From NCBI RefSeq assembly GCF_904848665.1, contig NZ_CAJHCQ010000006.1, forward strand, positions 124,001-188,000: 64,000 nucleotides of DNA, in the 5' to 3' direction. A program made the position numbers and the translations under genes. Source of the stretch: Paraburkholderia hiiakae (lineage in GTDB: Bacteria; Pseudomonadota; Gammaproteobacteria; Burkholderiales; Burkholderiaceae). Numbering within the stretch: the stretch's first letter is position 1; every line of letters starts with the position of its first letter. Shown here in pieces: positions 51,616 through 59,819 of the stretch. The notes beneath the pieces were generated by a model, which was given only the letters and a program-made list of their open reading frames with translations, ran no database searches and was not told where the DNA came from.

Positions 51616-52353
51616 TTAGTCAGGGCGCCGCAAGTCCGATGCGCCGGGCCGGTTGCCTTCCACGACGGCGGAGCGCCTTCTCGCGTTGATCGTCACGAAG
51701 ACCGCCATCAGCACCATGAAGGCCGCGAGCAGCAAGGCGCTGTTGACGAGCACGTGCGCATAGCCGAGCTGCCCGACGTCGATGAACGGATAGGGATAGA
51801 AGTCCGTCTCGCTGCCGCGCCAGAGGGTGAAGGCGAGATAGCCCAACGGATAGACGAGCCAGGCGAGGCGATCGCGAGCACGAAGGGGGAAGCGCGGCAC
51901 GAACAGCAGCCAATACGCCGCGCACAGCAGTGGAATCAGGCTATGCAGGCTCTCGTTGAGCAGCGCGCGATAGCCGTGTGGTGTCCAGAGATGACGAAGC
52001 AATAAATTGTAAGCAATACCAACGAAGACGATGTACACCGTTACCGCGCTCACTGTGCCCGGCGCACTGAAGAAGCGTGACGGCCACGTGCGCAGGCGCA
52101 ACGCAATGCAGGTATAGGTAAGCGCGACGAGCAACACCGTGAGATTGGTCAGGTAGGCCGAAAGCCGGCCGATGGCCTCGAACGTCTCGAAGCCGCGCGG
52201 CACCATGCGCTGAATCGTAATGTCGGTTTGCGCGGCGAGCGCGCCCCACGCGAAGAGCGCGATCGCACCCGCGAATGCGGTGGCGTAGGGGCTTTGAGGC
52301 TGCGCCGTGGCGGTCAGCGGCACGGTAGCTGCGGGTAGGGGTTGTTCGGGCAT
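51616..52353 (-). CDS. Pr6Pr-family membrane protein
   Basis: A 245-residue inner-membrane protein with six apparent helices: AFAGAIALFAWGALAAQTDI, YLTNLTVLLVALTYTCIALR, LHSLIPLLCAAYWLLFVPRF and YPFIDVGQLGYAHVLVNSAL are the Pr6Pr family. WRGSETDFYPYPFID contains the conserved YPYPF. Function unknown. The ATG at 52353 is preferred over a start nine codons earlier. Cotranscribed with DUF1697; lies 61 bases after the TetR gene. Confidence 0.85.
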   Translation of the reverse strand: MPEQPLPAATVPLTATAQPQSPYATAFAGAIALFAWGALAAQTDITIQRMVPRGFETFEAIGRLSAYLTNLTVLLVALTYTCIALRLRTWPSRFFSAPGTVSAVTVYIVFVGIAYNLLLRHLWTPHGYRALLNESLHSLIPLLCAAYWLLFVPRFPLRARDRLAWLVYPLGYLAFTLWRGSETDFYPYPFIDVGQLGYAHVLVNSALLLAAFMVLMAVFVTINARRRSAVVEGNRPGASDLRRPD

Positions 52354-52414
52354 GCAGCGATGGTAGCGCACAAAGATCATGCGCGCCTGACGTCGTATTT
52401 CCTTCGTCGGCAGG

Positions 52415-53047
52415 CTATTTGCCGCCAGCGCGCTGCGAAGCCGAAACGAGATACAGGCGCACGAGATCGCGAAGTTCGGCCATCAGCACGGCGCGCGCCG
52501 AGGGTTCTTCGTTGGCGATGCTGGTGACGCCCTTGAGCATGTGGATCAGCACGATCGCCATGACTTTTGCCCTGGCCGGCTTGAGATCCGCGATCGCGCG
52601 GCTCAGGATGCCGGCCACGCCGCTGCGCATCGCTTCGCGAAAGCGCTTGCGATGGTCGTCGCTGCCACTGCGGGCGTCGACGAGTGCAACGGCAAAGCTG
52701 CGTTGCGACTGCAACAGCAGCACGAAATCGACGAGCGCATCGGCTACGGCCTCGAGTGTTATCTCCGGAACCTGTTGCTCGAGTTCGGCGAGTCCGTTCT
52801 TTGCCTGCTGTGCGTAGCGCAGCAACAGCGCCTCGGCCAGCGCCTCCTTGGTCGGGAAGAAGCGGTACAGCGAGCCGGTCGCAGTCGACGAGCGCGCCGC
52901 GATTTCGGTCATGGTGGCGGCGTCGTAACCCTTCTCGGTGAAAACGGCGACAGCGGCGTCCATGATCGCGGCCACACGCTGGCGGCCCCTTTCGCGTTTG
53001 GGTTCGTTGGGGCGCGCGGGTTGCGCCACGGGCGTGGAGGGCGTCAT
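52415..53047 (-). CDS. TetR-family regulator (TGCGAGGA-site regulator)
   Basis: A 210-residue repressor-type protein: IMDAAVAVFTEKGYDAATMT and EIAARSSTATGSLYRFFPTK give the helix-turn-helix; the ligand domain is unspecific (ALVDFVLLLQSQRSFAVALV). It diverges from the small membrane protein gene. The space between carries two palindromic TGCGAGGA/TCCTCGCA sites, so it probably controls both directions. Confidence 0.9.
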   Translation of the reverse strand: MTPSTPVAQPARPNEPKRERGRQRVAAIMDAAVAVFTEKGYDAATMTEIAARSSTATGSLYRFFPTKEALAEALLLRYAQQAKNGLAELEQQVPEITLEAVADALVDFVLLLQSQRSFAVALVDARSGSDDHRKRFREAMRSGVAGILSRAIADLKPARAKVMAIVLIHMLKGVTSIANEEPSARAVLMAELRDLVRLYLVSASQRAGGK

Positions 53048-53062
53048 GACGATATCCTGGAA

Positions 53063-53090
53063 TGCGAGGATTTGATGATAATTCCTCGCA
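53063..53090. promoter_or_regulatory. TetR operator, spaced form
   Basis: TGCGAGGA (53063-53070) and TCCTCGCA (53083-53090) are exact inverted copies separated by 12 bases, 16 bases upstream of the TetR start. Probably the autoregulatory site. Confidence 0.65.
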
Positions 53091-53197
53091 TATTAGCATG
53101 CGGGAGTCTTGCTGATGGAGAGCCGTCAAGAAGCGCAGGCGCACGCCCGCCGATCCGGGGTGGATTGACTTATGCGAGGCGATTCTCTACTATTATT

Positions 53198-53215
53198 TGC
53201 GAGGATATCCTCGCA
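53198..53215. promoter_or_regulatory. TetR operator, compact palindrome
   Basis: TGCGAGGATATCCTCGCA is a perfect 18-base palindrome built from the same half-site; a lone half copy, TGCGAGG, lies at 53173-53179. It is 60 bases before the small membrane protein start. Confidence 0.75.
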
Positions 53216-53275
53216 TTTCGTCGCGACGACCGCCCCGATGCTGCCCCTTCCTGTTTGTACGTTCGAGGTTACGAC

Positions 53276-53596
53276 ATGCCGTACGTGTGGTTCTTTTTCG
53301 CTGGTGCGTTCGTTTGCAACGCGATCCCGCATCTGGCTTCCGGCCTGCAGGGGCTGCCTTTTCCCACGCCCTTCGCACGTCCGCGAGGGCGGGGCGACTC
53401 TTCGCCCGTCGTGAACGTGGTTTGGGGCTTCGTGAATATCGTGATCGCGTTGGCGCTTGGCATGCACCCGCTTCAGCAGCCTGCAACGCGCGAAGACCTC
53501 TTGGCGGTGGTGGCGGGAGCGCTCGTCATGGGGCTTTTTCTTGCGTTTCATTTCGGGGCAGTTCAGAGGGAAAAGCACGCCGAAGCAAAATCGTGA
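53276..53596 (+). CDS. Small inner-membrane protein (106 aa)
   Basis: Three hydrophobic segments: YVWFFFAGAFVCNAIPHLAS, VNVVWGFVNIVIALALGM and LLAVVAGALVMGLFLAFHFG. The charged loops (FARPRGRGDSS) and basic tail suggest a small integral membrane protein. No family recognised. GAGG lies ahead of the ATG. Likely the regulated target of the divergent TetR protein. Its stop lies 10 bases before the sRNA promoter. Confidence 0.72.
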   Translation: MPYVWFFFAGAFVCNAIPHLASGLQGLPFPTPFARPRGRGDSSPVVNVVWGFVNIVIALALGMHPLQQPATREDLLAVVAGALVMGLFLAFHFGAVQREKHAEAKS

Positions 53597-53605
53597 AAAA
53601 AACAG

Positions 53606-53634
53606 TTGCACAGCTTAGGGGAAAACCCTATACT
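53606..53634 (+). promoter_or_regulatory. Sigma70 promoter of the candidate sRNA
   Basis: TTGCAC (53606-53611), a spacer of exactly 17 bases, then TATACT (53629-53634). The predicted start is a G or nearby base at about 53641. Near consensus, so strong. Confidence 0.75.
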
Positions 53635-53640
53635 TAAACC

Positions 53641-53702
53641 GTCTCCTCCATGTCTCCTCCTGATATGGATTCAGCCCGCTCTCTCAAGCGGGCTTTTTCT
53701 TT
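53641..53702 (+). ncRNA. Candidate short sRNA with two anti-Shine-Dalgarno motifs
   Basis: A ~60-base transcript is predicted between a near-consensus promoter and an intrinsic terminator, with no ORF. Its 5' part contains CTCCTCC twice (53643-53649 and 53654-53660), unpaired in the obvious fold and complementary to GGAGG ribosome sites; the 3' part is the terminator stem AGCCCGCT/AGCGGGCT followed by TTTTCTTTT. This layout (C/U-rich single-stranded 5' end, Rho-independent 3' end) resembles anti-SD sRNAs described in alpha-proteobacteria (cuckoo RNAs) and Burkholderia (ncS27 comes to mind, from memory). Regulation of translation by base pairing is the inferred role. Confidence 0.7.
53673..53702 (+). 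terminator. Intrinsic terminator of the sRNA
   Basis: Stem AGCCCGCT (53673-53680), loop CTCTCA, AGCGGGCT (53687-53694), then TTTTCTTTTC. A textbook Rho-independent terminator on the plus strand. Confidence 0.9.
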
Positions 53703-53743
53703 TCTGGCGCCAGTTTGAACAGGCCGCCAGCCATCCTCGCCAG

Positions 53744-54175
53744 TTATTCCTTGACGAACACAAGGTCGCATTTGCGCGCCGTTGTGCGCGAGCCGCTGCC
53801 TGAAGTCGCGTCGAACTGTGCGCTGACCTCGTACGAATAGGGCGCTTTGGTGTTGGCGTGCCCGATCGCGTGGGGCGATGATGGGCTCAGACCTTGGGCG
53901 ACGAGCGTGGCCGACCCGTCGGGTTCGAGCTTGCCGTCCAGCGTGAGCCAGCCACCCGCATCTCTTTCGCCATGCTCACCGTGCAGGACGTTTTCCTGGA
54001 TTTCGGCTGGAAATTGATATCGGTAGCCGGATGTACCGGCGGCACCCTTTGGGCACGTGAGCGTCACGGTCCAATTGCCGTCGAAGGTGCCTGCGGCGCG
54101 TGACGCCGGTGTTCCCGCAAGGCCTGCGCAAACGGCGATGCATTGCACGGCCAACGTTAATTTACCTGCCCCCAT
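53744..54175 (-). CDS. Secreted protein of unknown function
   Basis: A 143-residue exported protein. Signal peptide LTLAVQCIAVCAGLAGTPAS, then a beta-rich domain: GTFDGNWTVTLTCPKGAAGT, YRYQFPAEIQENVLHGEHGE, GGWLTLDGKLEPDGSATLVA. Two Cys (TLTCP, RKCDL) may pair. The pattern of FDGNWxVxLxC resembles exported sensor-like/lipocalin-shaped Burkholderia hypotheticals; I do not recognise a named family. The ATG at 54175 has GGGAG seven bases ahead; 54187 is possible. Confidence 0.68.
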   Translation of the reverse strand: MGAGKLTLAVQCIAVCAGLAGTPASRAAGTFDGNWTVTLTCPKGAAGTSGYRYQFPAEIQENVLHGEHGERDAGGWLTLDGKLEPDGSATLVAQGLSPSSPHAIGHANTKAPYSYEVSAQFDATSGSGSRTTARKCDLVFVKE

Positions 54176-54473
54176 TGCGGCTCCCATTGTCGAGTCATCT
54201 GGCACTATTCTGACCGCAAATGGCGTGCCGGTATGGGCGCCGACGCACAGTCCGTTTTGCCGCCGCATAGCGCCCGGATCGCTCTCCCAGTCGCTTGGCG
54301 AAGCGTCATTTGTGCAACTAACTGCCCCGCCCGGCCACCGCGCTCGAATTTGGCACGCGCGTCCGCTAAAGAGCCCACCCATTGGCATGAATGACATCCG
54401 TCTTCAGGGCGCGCGGCGCAAAACCCCAAGCGCCGCGTGACATGGCCGCGACGACGAAGCGCGGCGGCCGCGC

Positions 54474-54866
54474 TTATCGCCGGGCGAGATTGCGTTTGAG
54501 TGCCGCGCAACCCGCATCCGTGAGCGGCTCGACCATCTGGATCCGCTCGTCGGGCTTGAAGTCGCTGATCCAGACTAAGCGGCAACGTTGGGGCGAATCC
54601 TGCATCACCTGGAGCGTCGCGTGATGATGCTCGAATCGTCCGCCGCTCACGGTGTAGGCGAGGCGCATGTGCGCATCGTCGACGCCGATCACGCGTTCCT
54701 CGATCACGGTCCCGTCGGCGAACGTGACCCATCGAAGGTCGTTTTCCATGCGCGCCTCGGTCAGCACGCCGGCGAATACGTGCGCGACGTTAGCGGGATC
54801 GCGCAGCGCGGCCCATACGTCTTGCGCCGCGGCTTCAACGGGGATGTCCCGGTACACGGTAGCCAT
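54474..54866 (-). CDS. SRPBCC-family lipid-binding-fold protein
   Basis: A 130-residue START/SRPBCC domain: ATVYRDIPVEAAAQDVWAAL, RDPANVAHVFAGVLTEARME, VIEERVIGVDDAHMRLAYTV. Similar proteins bind hydrophobic ligands or act as polyketide cyclase-like enzymes. AAGGAGG precedes the ATG at 54866. The EamA transporter gene ends 113 bases upstream on the same strand. Confidence 0.85.
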   Translation of the reverse strand: MATVYRDIPVEAAAQDVWAALRDPANVAHVFAGVLTEARMENDLRWVTFADGTVIEERVIGVDDAHMRLAYTVSGGRFEHHHATLQVMQDSPQRCRLVWISDFKPDERIQMVEPLTDAGCAALKRNLARR

Positions 54867-54979
54867 TGCGTTTGCCTCCTTCGTTTTGTATGACGAGTGC
54901 ATCGTGCGCGCGCAAAGCGCGGCGGTCCTGGGAAATCTTGACGTCGTTTGCGAAGGAAGCGGCTGCTACTGTCTCGCCG

Positions 54980-56080
54980 TCAATGCGCGTGCCGATGGTG
55001 CACATCGGGGTAGTGCGCGTGGCTATGCGTGATCGGTGCGTGGCGGTGCGCATGCGTGTGCGGCTCAGAGCCGTCCCACGCGAAATCGTGCTCATGCTGA
55101 TGGTGTTCGTCGTGCCGGTGAGCGTGGGTGTGTTCGAGCGGCTCGTGCGTGTGCGTGTGGTCATGCCGCTCGCGCACGTGCAGCCACACGCCAAACGCCA
55201 TCAGCGCGAGCGCGAGCCAGAAAGCGAGCGCCGGGCGCTCCGGCCACAACAGCAATGAAAGCGCTACGCCGAAGAGCGGTGCCACGGAGAAGTAGGCGCC
55301 GGTGCGCGCCGTGCCGAGATGGCGCAGCGAGACGACGAAGAGCACGAGGCTTACGCCATAGCCTGCGAACCCCACGGCCATGGCGCCGCCGGCAGCCTGC
55401 CAGGCGGGCCAGTGTGCGCCCGCGGCGAGCGCAATGCCGATATTCACCGGCCCGGCCACGAGCCCCTTGGTGCAGGCCACGACCATCGCGTCATTGGTCG
55501 AGACCTTGCGGGTGAGGTTGTTGTCGATGGCCCAGCACAGGCACGCGAGCGCAACGAGCAGCGCGCCGGGCGCGATGCCCGACGCAACGCCGGACACCGC
55601 GCCGGCATGCGTGCCGGGCCAGGAGAGCAGCACACCGCCCGCCACGATCGCCAGCATGCCTAGCGCGATCTGCGCATCGAAGTTTTCGCGAAAACAGACC
55701 CATGCGATGAGCGCCGTCAGCACGCCTTCCAGGTTCAGCAGCAGAGCGCTCGTGGCGGCGGGTGTGGTGTTCAGGCCCAGCATGAGCAGGGCGGGAGCTG
55801 CCACGCCGCCTGCGGCGATCGCGCCGGCGAGCCATGGCAACTCGGCCAGACGCAACGGGTCGTGTGCGGGCTCATGCGCGGCGGGTGAATCGCCGCGGTG
55901 CGTTGAAAGTCGGCGTAACAGCAGTACGAACGCGAGCCCCGAACCGCTGCCGAGATAGAAGAGCCCCGCGAGCATGAATGGCGACACGCTGCCGAGTAGC
56001 GCCTTGGCGAGCGGCGTGGTGATGCCGAACAGAGCGGCCGCGAGTAACGTCGTAAAGATGGTATGCCGATGGGACTTCAT
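54980..56080 (-). CDS. EamA/DMT-family transporter with histidine-rich tail
   Basis: A 366-residue inner-membrane carrier with two EamA halves (about ten helices). GLFYLGSGSGLAFVLLLRRL, ALLLNLEGVLTALIAWVCF and GTARTGAYFSVAPLFGVALS are typical. The last ~60 residues are a soluble tail with about 25 His in patterns HDHTHTHEPLEHTHAHRHDE and HTHAHRHAPITHSHAHYP, as in nickel, cobalt and zinc handling proteins. It may export or import a metal or metal-bound compound, or simply buffer metal at the membrane. A drug/metabolite role without metal is also possible. Confidence 0.87.
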   Translation of the reverse strand: MKSHRHTIFTTLLAAALFGITTPLAKALLGSVSPFMLAGLFYLGSGSGLAFVLLLRRLSTHRGDSPAAHEPAHDPLRLAELPWLAGAIAAGGVAAPALLMLGLNTTPAATSALLLNLEGVLTALIAWVCFRENFDAQIALGMLAIVAGGVLLSWPGTHAGAVSGVASGIAPGALLVALACLCWAIDNNLTRKVSTNDAMVVACTKGLVAGPVNIGIALAAGAHWPAWQAAGGAMAVGFAGYGVSLVLFVVSLRHLGTARTGAYFSVAPLFGVALSLLLWPERPALAFWLALALMAFGVWLHVRERHDHTHTHEPLEHTHAHRHDEHHQHEHDFAWDGSEPHTHAHRHAPITHSHAHYPDVHHRHAH

Positions 56081-56217
56081 CGCAGGCTCGAAACGGGAAA
56101 GACAAAGAAAAGAGCGTAGAAGAAGTGCGATGGGCGCGCAAGCGGGCTGCGCTTCAAATGCGATGAGAACACGCGATCCAGTTTGGATGGCCGCGAACGG
56201 ACCATTCGATCAGCGGA

Positions 56218-57060
56218 TTAAAACGCATAATTTGCGATGATGCCGTAGGTCATCTGCGTCTTTTTCTCCACAACCGGGCTGTTGCCTACGGCGCCCGGCA
56301 ACCTCGATGCGACGACTCGCGCGCCAAGATTCCAGTGCTTGTTCAGCACGTAACTGGTACCCGCGGTCACACGCGCTGCCGCGATGCCCGAGCCCGGCGT
56401 ATAGGCGGGCAGGCCAGCCCGGACACTGTCCTCGGCATTGACGCCAAAAAACGTTTGATTGTATTGAGCGCTACCCCAGGTTACGCCTGGCCCGGCTGTC
56501 AACGTCAACCCGGTGATTGGACTGTATTTGCCCAGCAGGTCCAACGAAGCCGTCGTTCCTTCATGCTTGCCCGCAACGTCTTGAGAGACAGCGCCGACGA
56601 CCGATAGCCAATCGAGGTTGTAGCTCGCAAATAGCGTCGCGTGCGCCGTACGATCGATATCAGGCAAACCGCGGAGATGATCGTCATCGGACGCTTCCCG
56701 TGGCTTCACGAGGTCGTAAGAGAGCGCAACACCTAACCGGAAATGGCTGTCTCGGTAGAGATATGCGCCGAGTCCGAAAGGCACGTTGGCGTCTGCGACA
56801 GATCCAAAGAAAAAACGACCATAGCCAACGCCCACGATCGGTGCGGGCTGAAAGCGGGTTGCGCTTGCGCCTTGATATTTGGGCGTTGCGAACACGCCGA
56901 GACCAAGGGAGTACCGCCAACCGTCGTCGGGTACCTCCGTAGCCGTCGACGATACCGCGGCGGGCGTTGTGCTGGTCTGCGCGAAGACGGGGCAAGTGCA
57001 AAAGATTGCCGTCAAAGCGACCAAACGTCCCATGCAAATGGGGCGCTTCGTGAAGAGCAT
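56218..57060 (-). CDS. MipA/OmpV-family outer-membrane protein
   Basis: A 280-residue beta-barrel protein: signal VALTAIFCTCPVFA, then GWRYSLGLGVFATPKYQGAS, the typical MipA start, and FRLGVALSYDLVKPREASDD. The C-terminus ends in an outer-membrane-type aromatic residue (IIANYAF). MipA proteins scaffold peptidoglycan enzymes or act as porin-like channels. AGGAGA lies 7 bases before the ATG. Divergent from the two-component system, which may regulate it, as for other mipA/ompV genes. Confidence 0.9.
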   Translation of the reverse strand: MLFTKRPICMGRLVALTAIFCTCPVFAQTSTTPAAVSSTATEVPDDGWRYSLGLGVFATPKYQGASATRFQPAPIVGVGYGRFFFGSVADANVPFGLGAYLYRDSHFRLGVALSYDLVKPREASDDDHLRGLPDIDRTAHATLFASYNLDWLSVVGAVSQDVAGKHEGTTASLDLLGKYSPITGLTLTAGPGVTWGSAQYNQTFFGVNAEDSVRAGLPAYTPGSGIAAARVTAGTSYVLNKHWNLGARVVASRLPGAVGNSPVVEKKTQMTYGIIANYAF

Positions 57061-57393
57061 GTGATTCTCCTAAGGCTGCGCTGAATAGCAGGACGTCAAG
57101 CGTGCATATTCGGAAGCGCCCTTCGTATGACGTTTCTCCGTCTGAAGAGCCGTGGTCATTGCCGGCGAATCACGCTCGTGTTTCGGGGGAGAGAGATCGA
57201 CTTCAATGTAAGAAGGGGCGAATTTTGCGCTGGTGAACGTCCAATCGAGGACCCTCAGGTTACGCAGGAGAATCGACGGTATGATGTGCCGTTTGTTTCG
57301 GCGCGGAAACAATGTGTCCGCGCTGTAATATTCGCGATGGGCGGCTGCAATCAAGCGGCCCTTCGTCCAGGTTAGCATTTGGAAATGACTTAT
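57061..57393. other. Divergent promoter region between mipA and the two-component system
   Basis: About 330 bases with small unsupported frames. Both promoters must lie here; response regulator sites are expected, but I found no clear pair of direct repeats by eye. Confidence 0.4.
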
Positions 57394-58107
57394 ATGCCGC
57401 ACATCCTCGTGGTTGATGACGAAGAGGACATCAGGTCCTTACTGACGGGTTTTTTTCGCAAACACGGCCACGAAGTCAGCGTTGCGACCGATGGAGAAAG
57501 CCTGTTCGCCACGCTCGATCTCCAGCAGATTGATCTTGTCATCCTGGATGTCATGCTGCCGGGAGAGGACGGTTTCAGCCTTTGCCGGCAGTTACGCGCG
57601 ACATCGAAAATCCCTGTCATCATGCTCACCGCGGTCGCAGACCATGTCGACCGGGTCGTGGGGCTCGAGATTGGCGCAGACGATTATTTGGTAAAGCCGT
57701 TCGATGCCAGAGAACTTCTGGCGCGGGTGAAAGCGGTTTTGCGAAGAACCACGCAAACGGACCCTGTGGCAAGGAGCACGACGACAAGACCCGTACTCTC
57801 GTTTGCCGGATGGCGGCTCGACATCGCTAAACGCGAACTTAGATCGGCGGACAATACGCTGACGATACTTTCGAGTAACGAGTTCGATCTTTTGCTTGTA
57901 TTTGCAGAGCATCCGCAACGGGTGCTGACCCGCGATCAATTACTCGACCTGGCTCGTGGCTCAGCCTACGAAGTCTATGACAGGAGTATTGATGTTCAGG
58001 TCGCGCGCCTTCGCCGCAAGCTCGACACGGACACCGATGTCGAATCCGTCATTCGAACTGTCCGGGGCGGAGGATATATGTTTGCGCCACAGGTTCGCCG
58101 CGGATGA
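57394..58107 (+). CDS. OmpR/PhoB-family response regulator C
   Basis: A 237-residue regulator with Asp52 (LVILDVMLPGEDG), Lys101 (LVKPFDA), and winged helix ending VIRTVRGGGYMFAPQVRR. The ATG at 57394 is preferred for its GGAA and family N-terminus (PHILVVDDEED). Its TGA overlaps the ATG of the kinase gene. Not close in sequence to regulators A and B. Confidence 0.93.
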   Translation: MPHILVVDDEEDIRSLLTGFFRKHGHEVSVATDGESLFATLDLQQIDLVILDVMLPGEDGFSLCRQLRATSKIPVIMLTAVADHVDRVVGLEIGADDYLVKPFDARELLARVKAVLRRTTQTDPVARSTTTRPVLSFAGWRLDIAKRELRSADNTLTILSSNEFDLLLVFAEHPQRVLTRDQLLDLARGSAYEVYDRSIDVQVARLRRKLDTDTDVESVIRTVRGGGYMFAPQVRRG

Positions 58108-59483
58108 ATATCCGGCTGGGTGTGCCAGACACGATCGCATGGCGAATAGCGCTCACCGTTGGCGCGGCGATCATGAGCGTGCTCGCATTCAGCGCGCTCT
58201 TTGACCGCTTTGCAGGCCCGTCGAGCGCTGAGAGAGCTGAGCTGGTTCGGGCCGACGATGCCATTCGAATGATTGAAGCGGCTCCGGCTGGCAACCGCCA
58301 GAATCTGGCAGACACAATCACGATCGCGGACAAGGTGTTTTGGTATCCACCCGGGACATCGGTCGCTCAACAGTTAGTGACCGCCAAACTTCATGCCCCG
58401 GATCCGGGAACAATGGCTGGGTTTCGGGACAACGGACTCGATCGACGTACTGTGATTTTTACCGCGGCCGATCCGCTTTCCAATGGGATAAAGTTTGATC
58501 GGGTTGCGCATCCAAACGCCTATTTCATGGCGGTGCAACTTCGCGACAACAGCTGGGTGCTGTTCATCGCCAACCACCGACGATGGGGGGATCTACTCCC
58601 CGCCCGGCTAGTGACAACGCTGGCGTCCGTCGCGTTGTTGATTCTCGCGGCATCGATGCTTGCCACCTACTTTCTGGCGCGACCGATCAGGCAATTCGCC
58701 GAAGAGCTTCGCCAGAGAGGGGGCGATCCGCGAGCCGGAGCCGTGCGCGAAGCGGGTCCAAAGGAATTGCGTGCAGCGATAGCGGCGTTCAACTCGCTTC
58801 AGGCGCAACTCAGAAAATTCGTTGATGACCGCACGCTGATGTTGGCAGCCATTTCACACGATCTGCGAACACCGCTCACTAAAATCCGTCTGCGCGGAGA
58901 GTTCATCGACGATGAAGAACAGCGGGTTCGTCTTTTTCGTGACGTCGATGATTTGCAGGCGATGGCGGACTCCGCGCTGTCTTTTTTTCGGGACGACTAC
59001 AAGGACGAGGAGGCGACGGCGTTTGACTTCGCTGGTCTGCTTCGCACGATCGCAGACGACTATAGCGACCAGGGAGCAGTGGTCCGATACGCCGGTCCGG
59101 AGCGGTTCGCGTTGAACGGACGACCATTCTCGTTAAGGCGAGCGTGCATGAATCTCGTCGACAATGCCGTGAAATGGGGCGGAGGCGCCGATCTGGAGCT
59201 CACCTGCAATTCGGCAGGGGCAACGCTCACAGTCAGTGATCGGGGCCCTGGCATCCCTTCTGAAGCGCTCGAAAAGGTATTCAGTCCGTTCTTTAGGGTT
59301 GAGCAATCCCGGAACCGTTCTACGGGTGGGATGGGACTCGGCCTGACATCAGCGCTGGCGGTCGTTCGAGCCCATGCGGGAGATATCGTCCTCAGGAACC
59401 GACAGGGCGGAGGGCTGACCGTGTGTGTGACGCTTCCTGCGGCCTCGAAGGCGCGGGAAATTGCCAGAACTCAAAAAACATAG
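58104..59483 (+). CDS. Sensor histidine kinase (partner of regulator C)
   Basis: A 459-residue kinase. TM1 about residues 14-33, periplasmic sensor about 35-165 containing NLADTITIADKVFWYPPG, TM2 about 166-190, HAMP, then the phosphorylated His252 in ISHDLRTPLTKIRLRGE. ATP site: N-box MNLVDNAVKWGG, G1 SDRGPGIPSE, G2 GMGLGLTSALAV. Overlaps regulator C by 4 bases (ATGA). MipA, divergent, is the obvious candidate target. Confidence 0.92.
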   Translation: MNIRLGVPDTIAWRIALTVGAAIMSVLAFSALFDRFAGPSSAERAELVRADDAIRMIEAAPAGNRQNLADTITIADKVFWYPPGTSVAQQLVTAKLHAPDPGTMAGFRDNGLDRRTVIFTAADPLSNGIKFDRVAHPNAYFMAVQLRDNSWVLFIANHRRWGDLLPARLVTTLASVALLILAASMLATYFLARPIRQFAEELRQRGGDPRAGAVREAGPKELRAAIAAFNSLQAQLRKFVDDRTLMLAAISHDLRTPLTKIRLRGEFIDDEEQRVRLFRDVDDLQAMADSALSFFRDDYKDEEATAFDFAGLLRTIADDYSDQGAVVRYAGPERFALNGRPFSLRRACMNLVDNAVKWGGGADLELTCNSAGATLTVSDRGPGIPSEALEKVFSPFFRVEQSRNRSTGGMGLGLTSALAVVRAHAGDIVLRNRQGGGLTVCVTLPAASKAREIARTQKT

Positions 59484-59819
59484 CAAGTCCGGATAGCGGT
59501 CCTATTGCGCCGTCGATGCCGGGCACGCCGTGCCAACGCCCCGGTTGCTCCCCGCTATTCCGGATAAACCCGAGATTGCAAATTATCTTGCAGTTGCGCT
59601 GCAAGGCACCCACTACCCTTGCCATTACTCAATGGAAAAGGAGTGATGTCTGGGCCACGAAGCCCAGTGGCCATTTGAGCGGTGCGTTTCAAGACCTTCC
59701 TGTATTCGGGGCGATATGCAATCGAATCCCCTTCTCGGCCAGATGGACCGGGCGCGCTGCGTGAATGCGATACAGCGTGCTCGCTGTGCATGGTCTCACA
59801 TTTAGCGACGGACTCCAGA
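59484..59819. other. Intergenic region with inverted repeats upstream of the MFS gene
   Basis: About 335 bases. TCCGGATAGCGG (59488-59499) and CCGCTATTCCGGA (59552-59564) are near-inverted copies, probably a terminator-type structure after the kinase. TTGCAG (59588-59593) and CTGCAA (59599-59604) form a short perfect inverted repeat with a 5-base spacer, a possible operator. No gene is supported. Confidence 0.4.
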
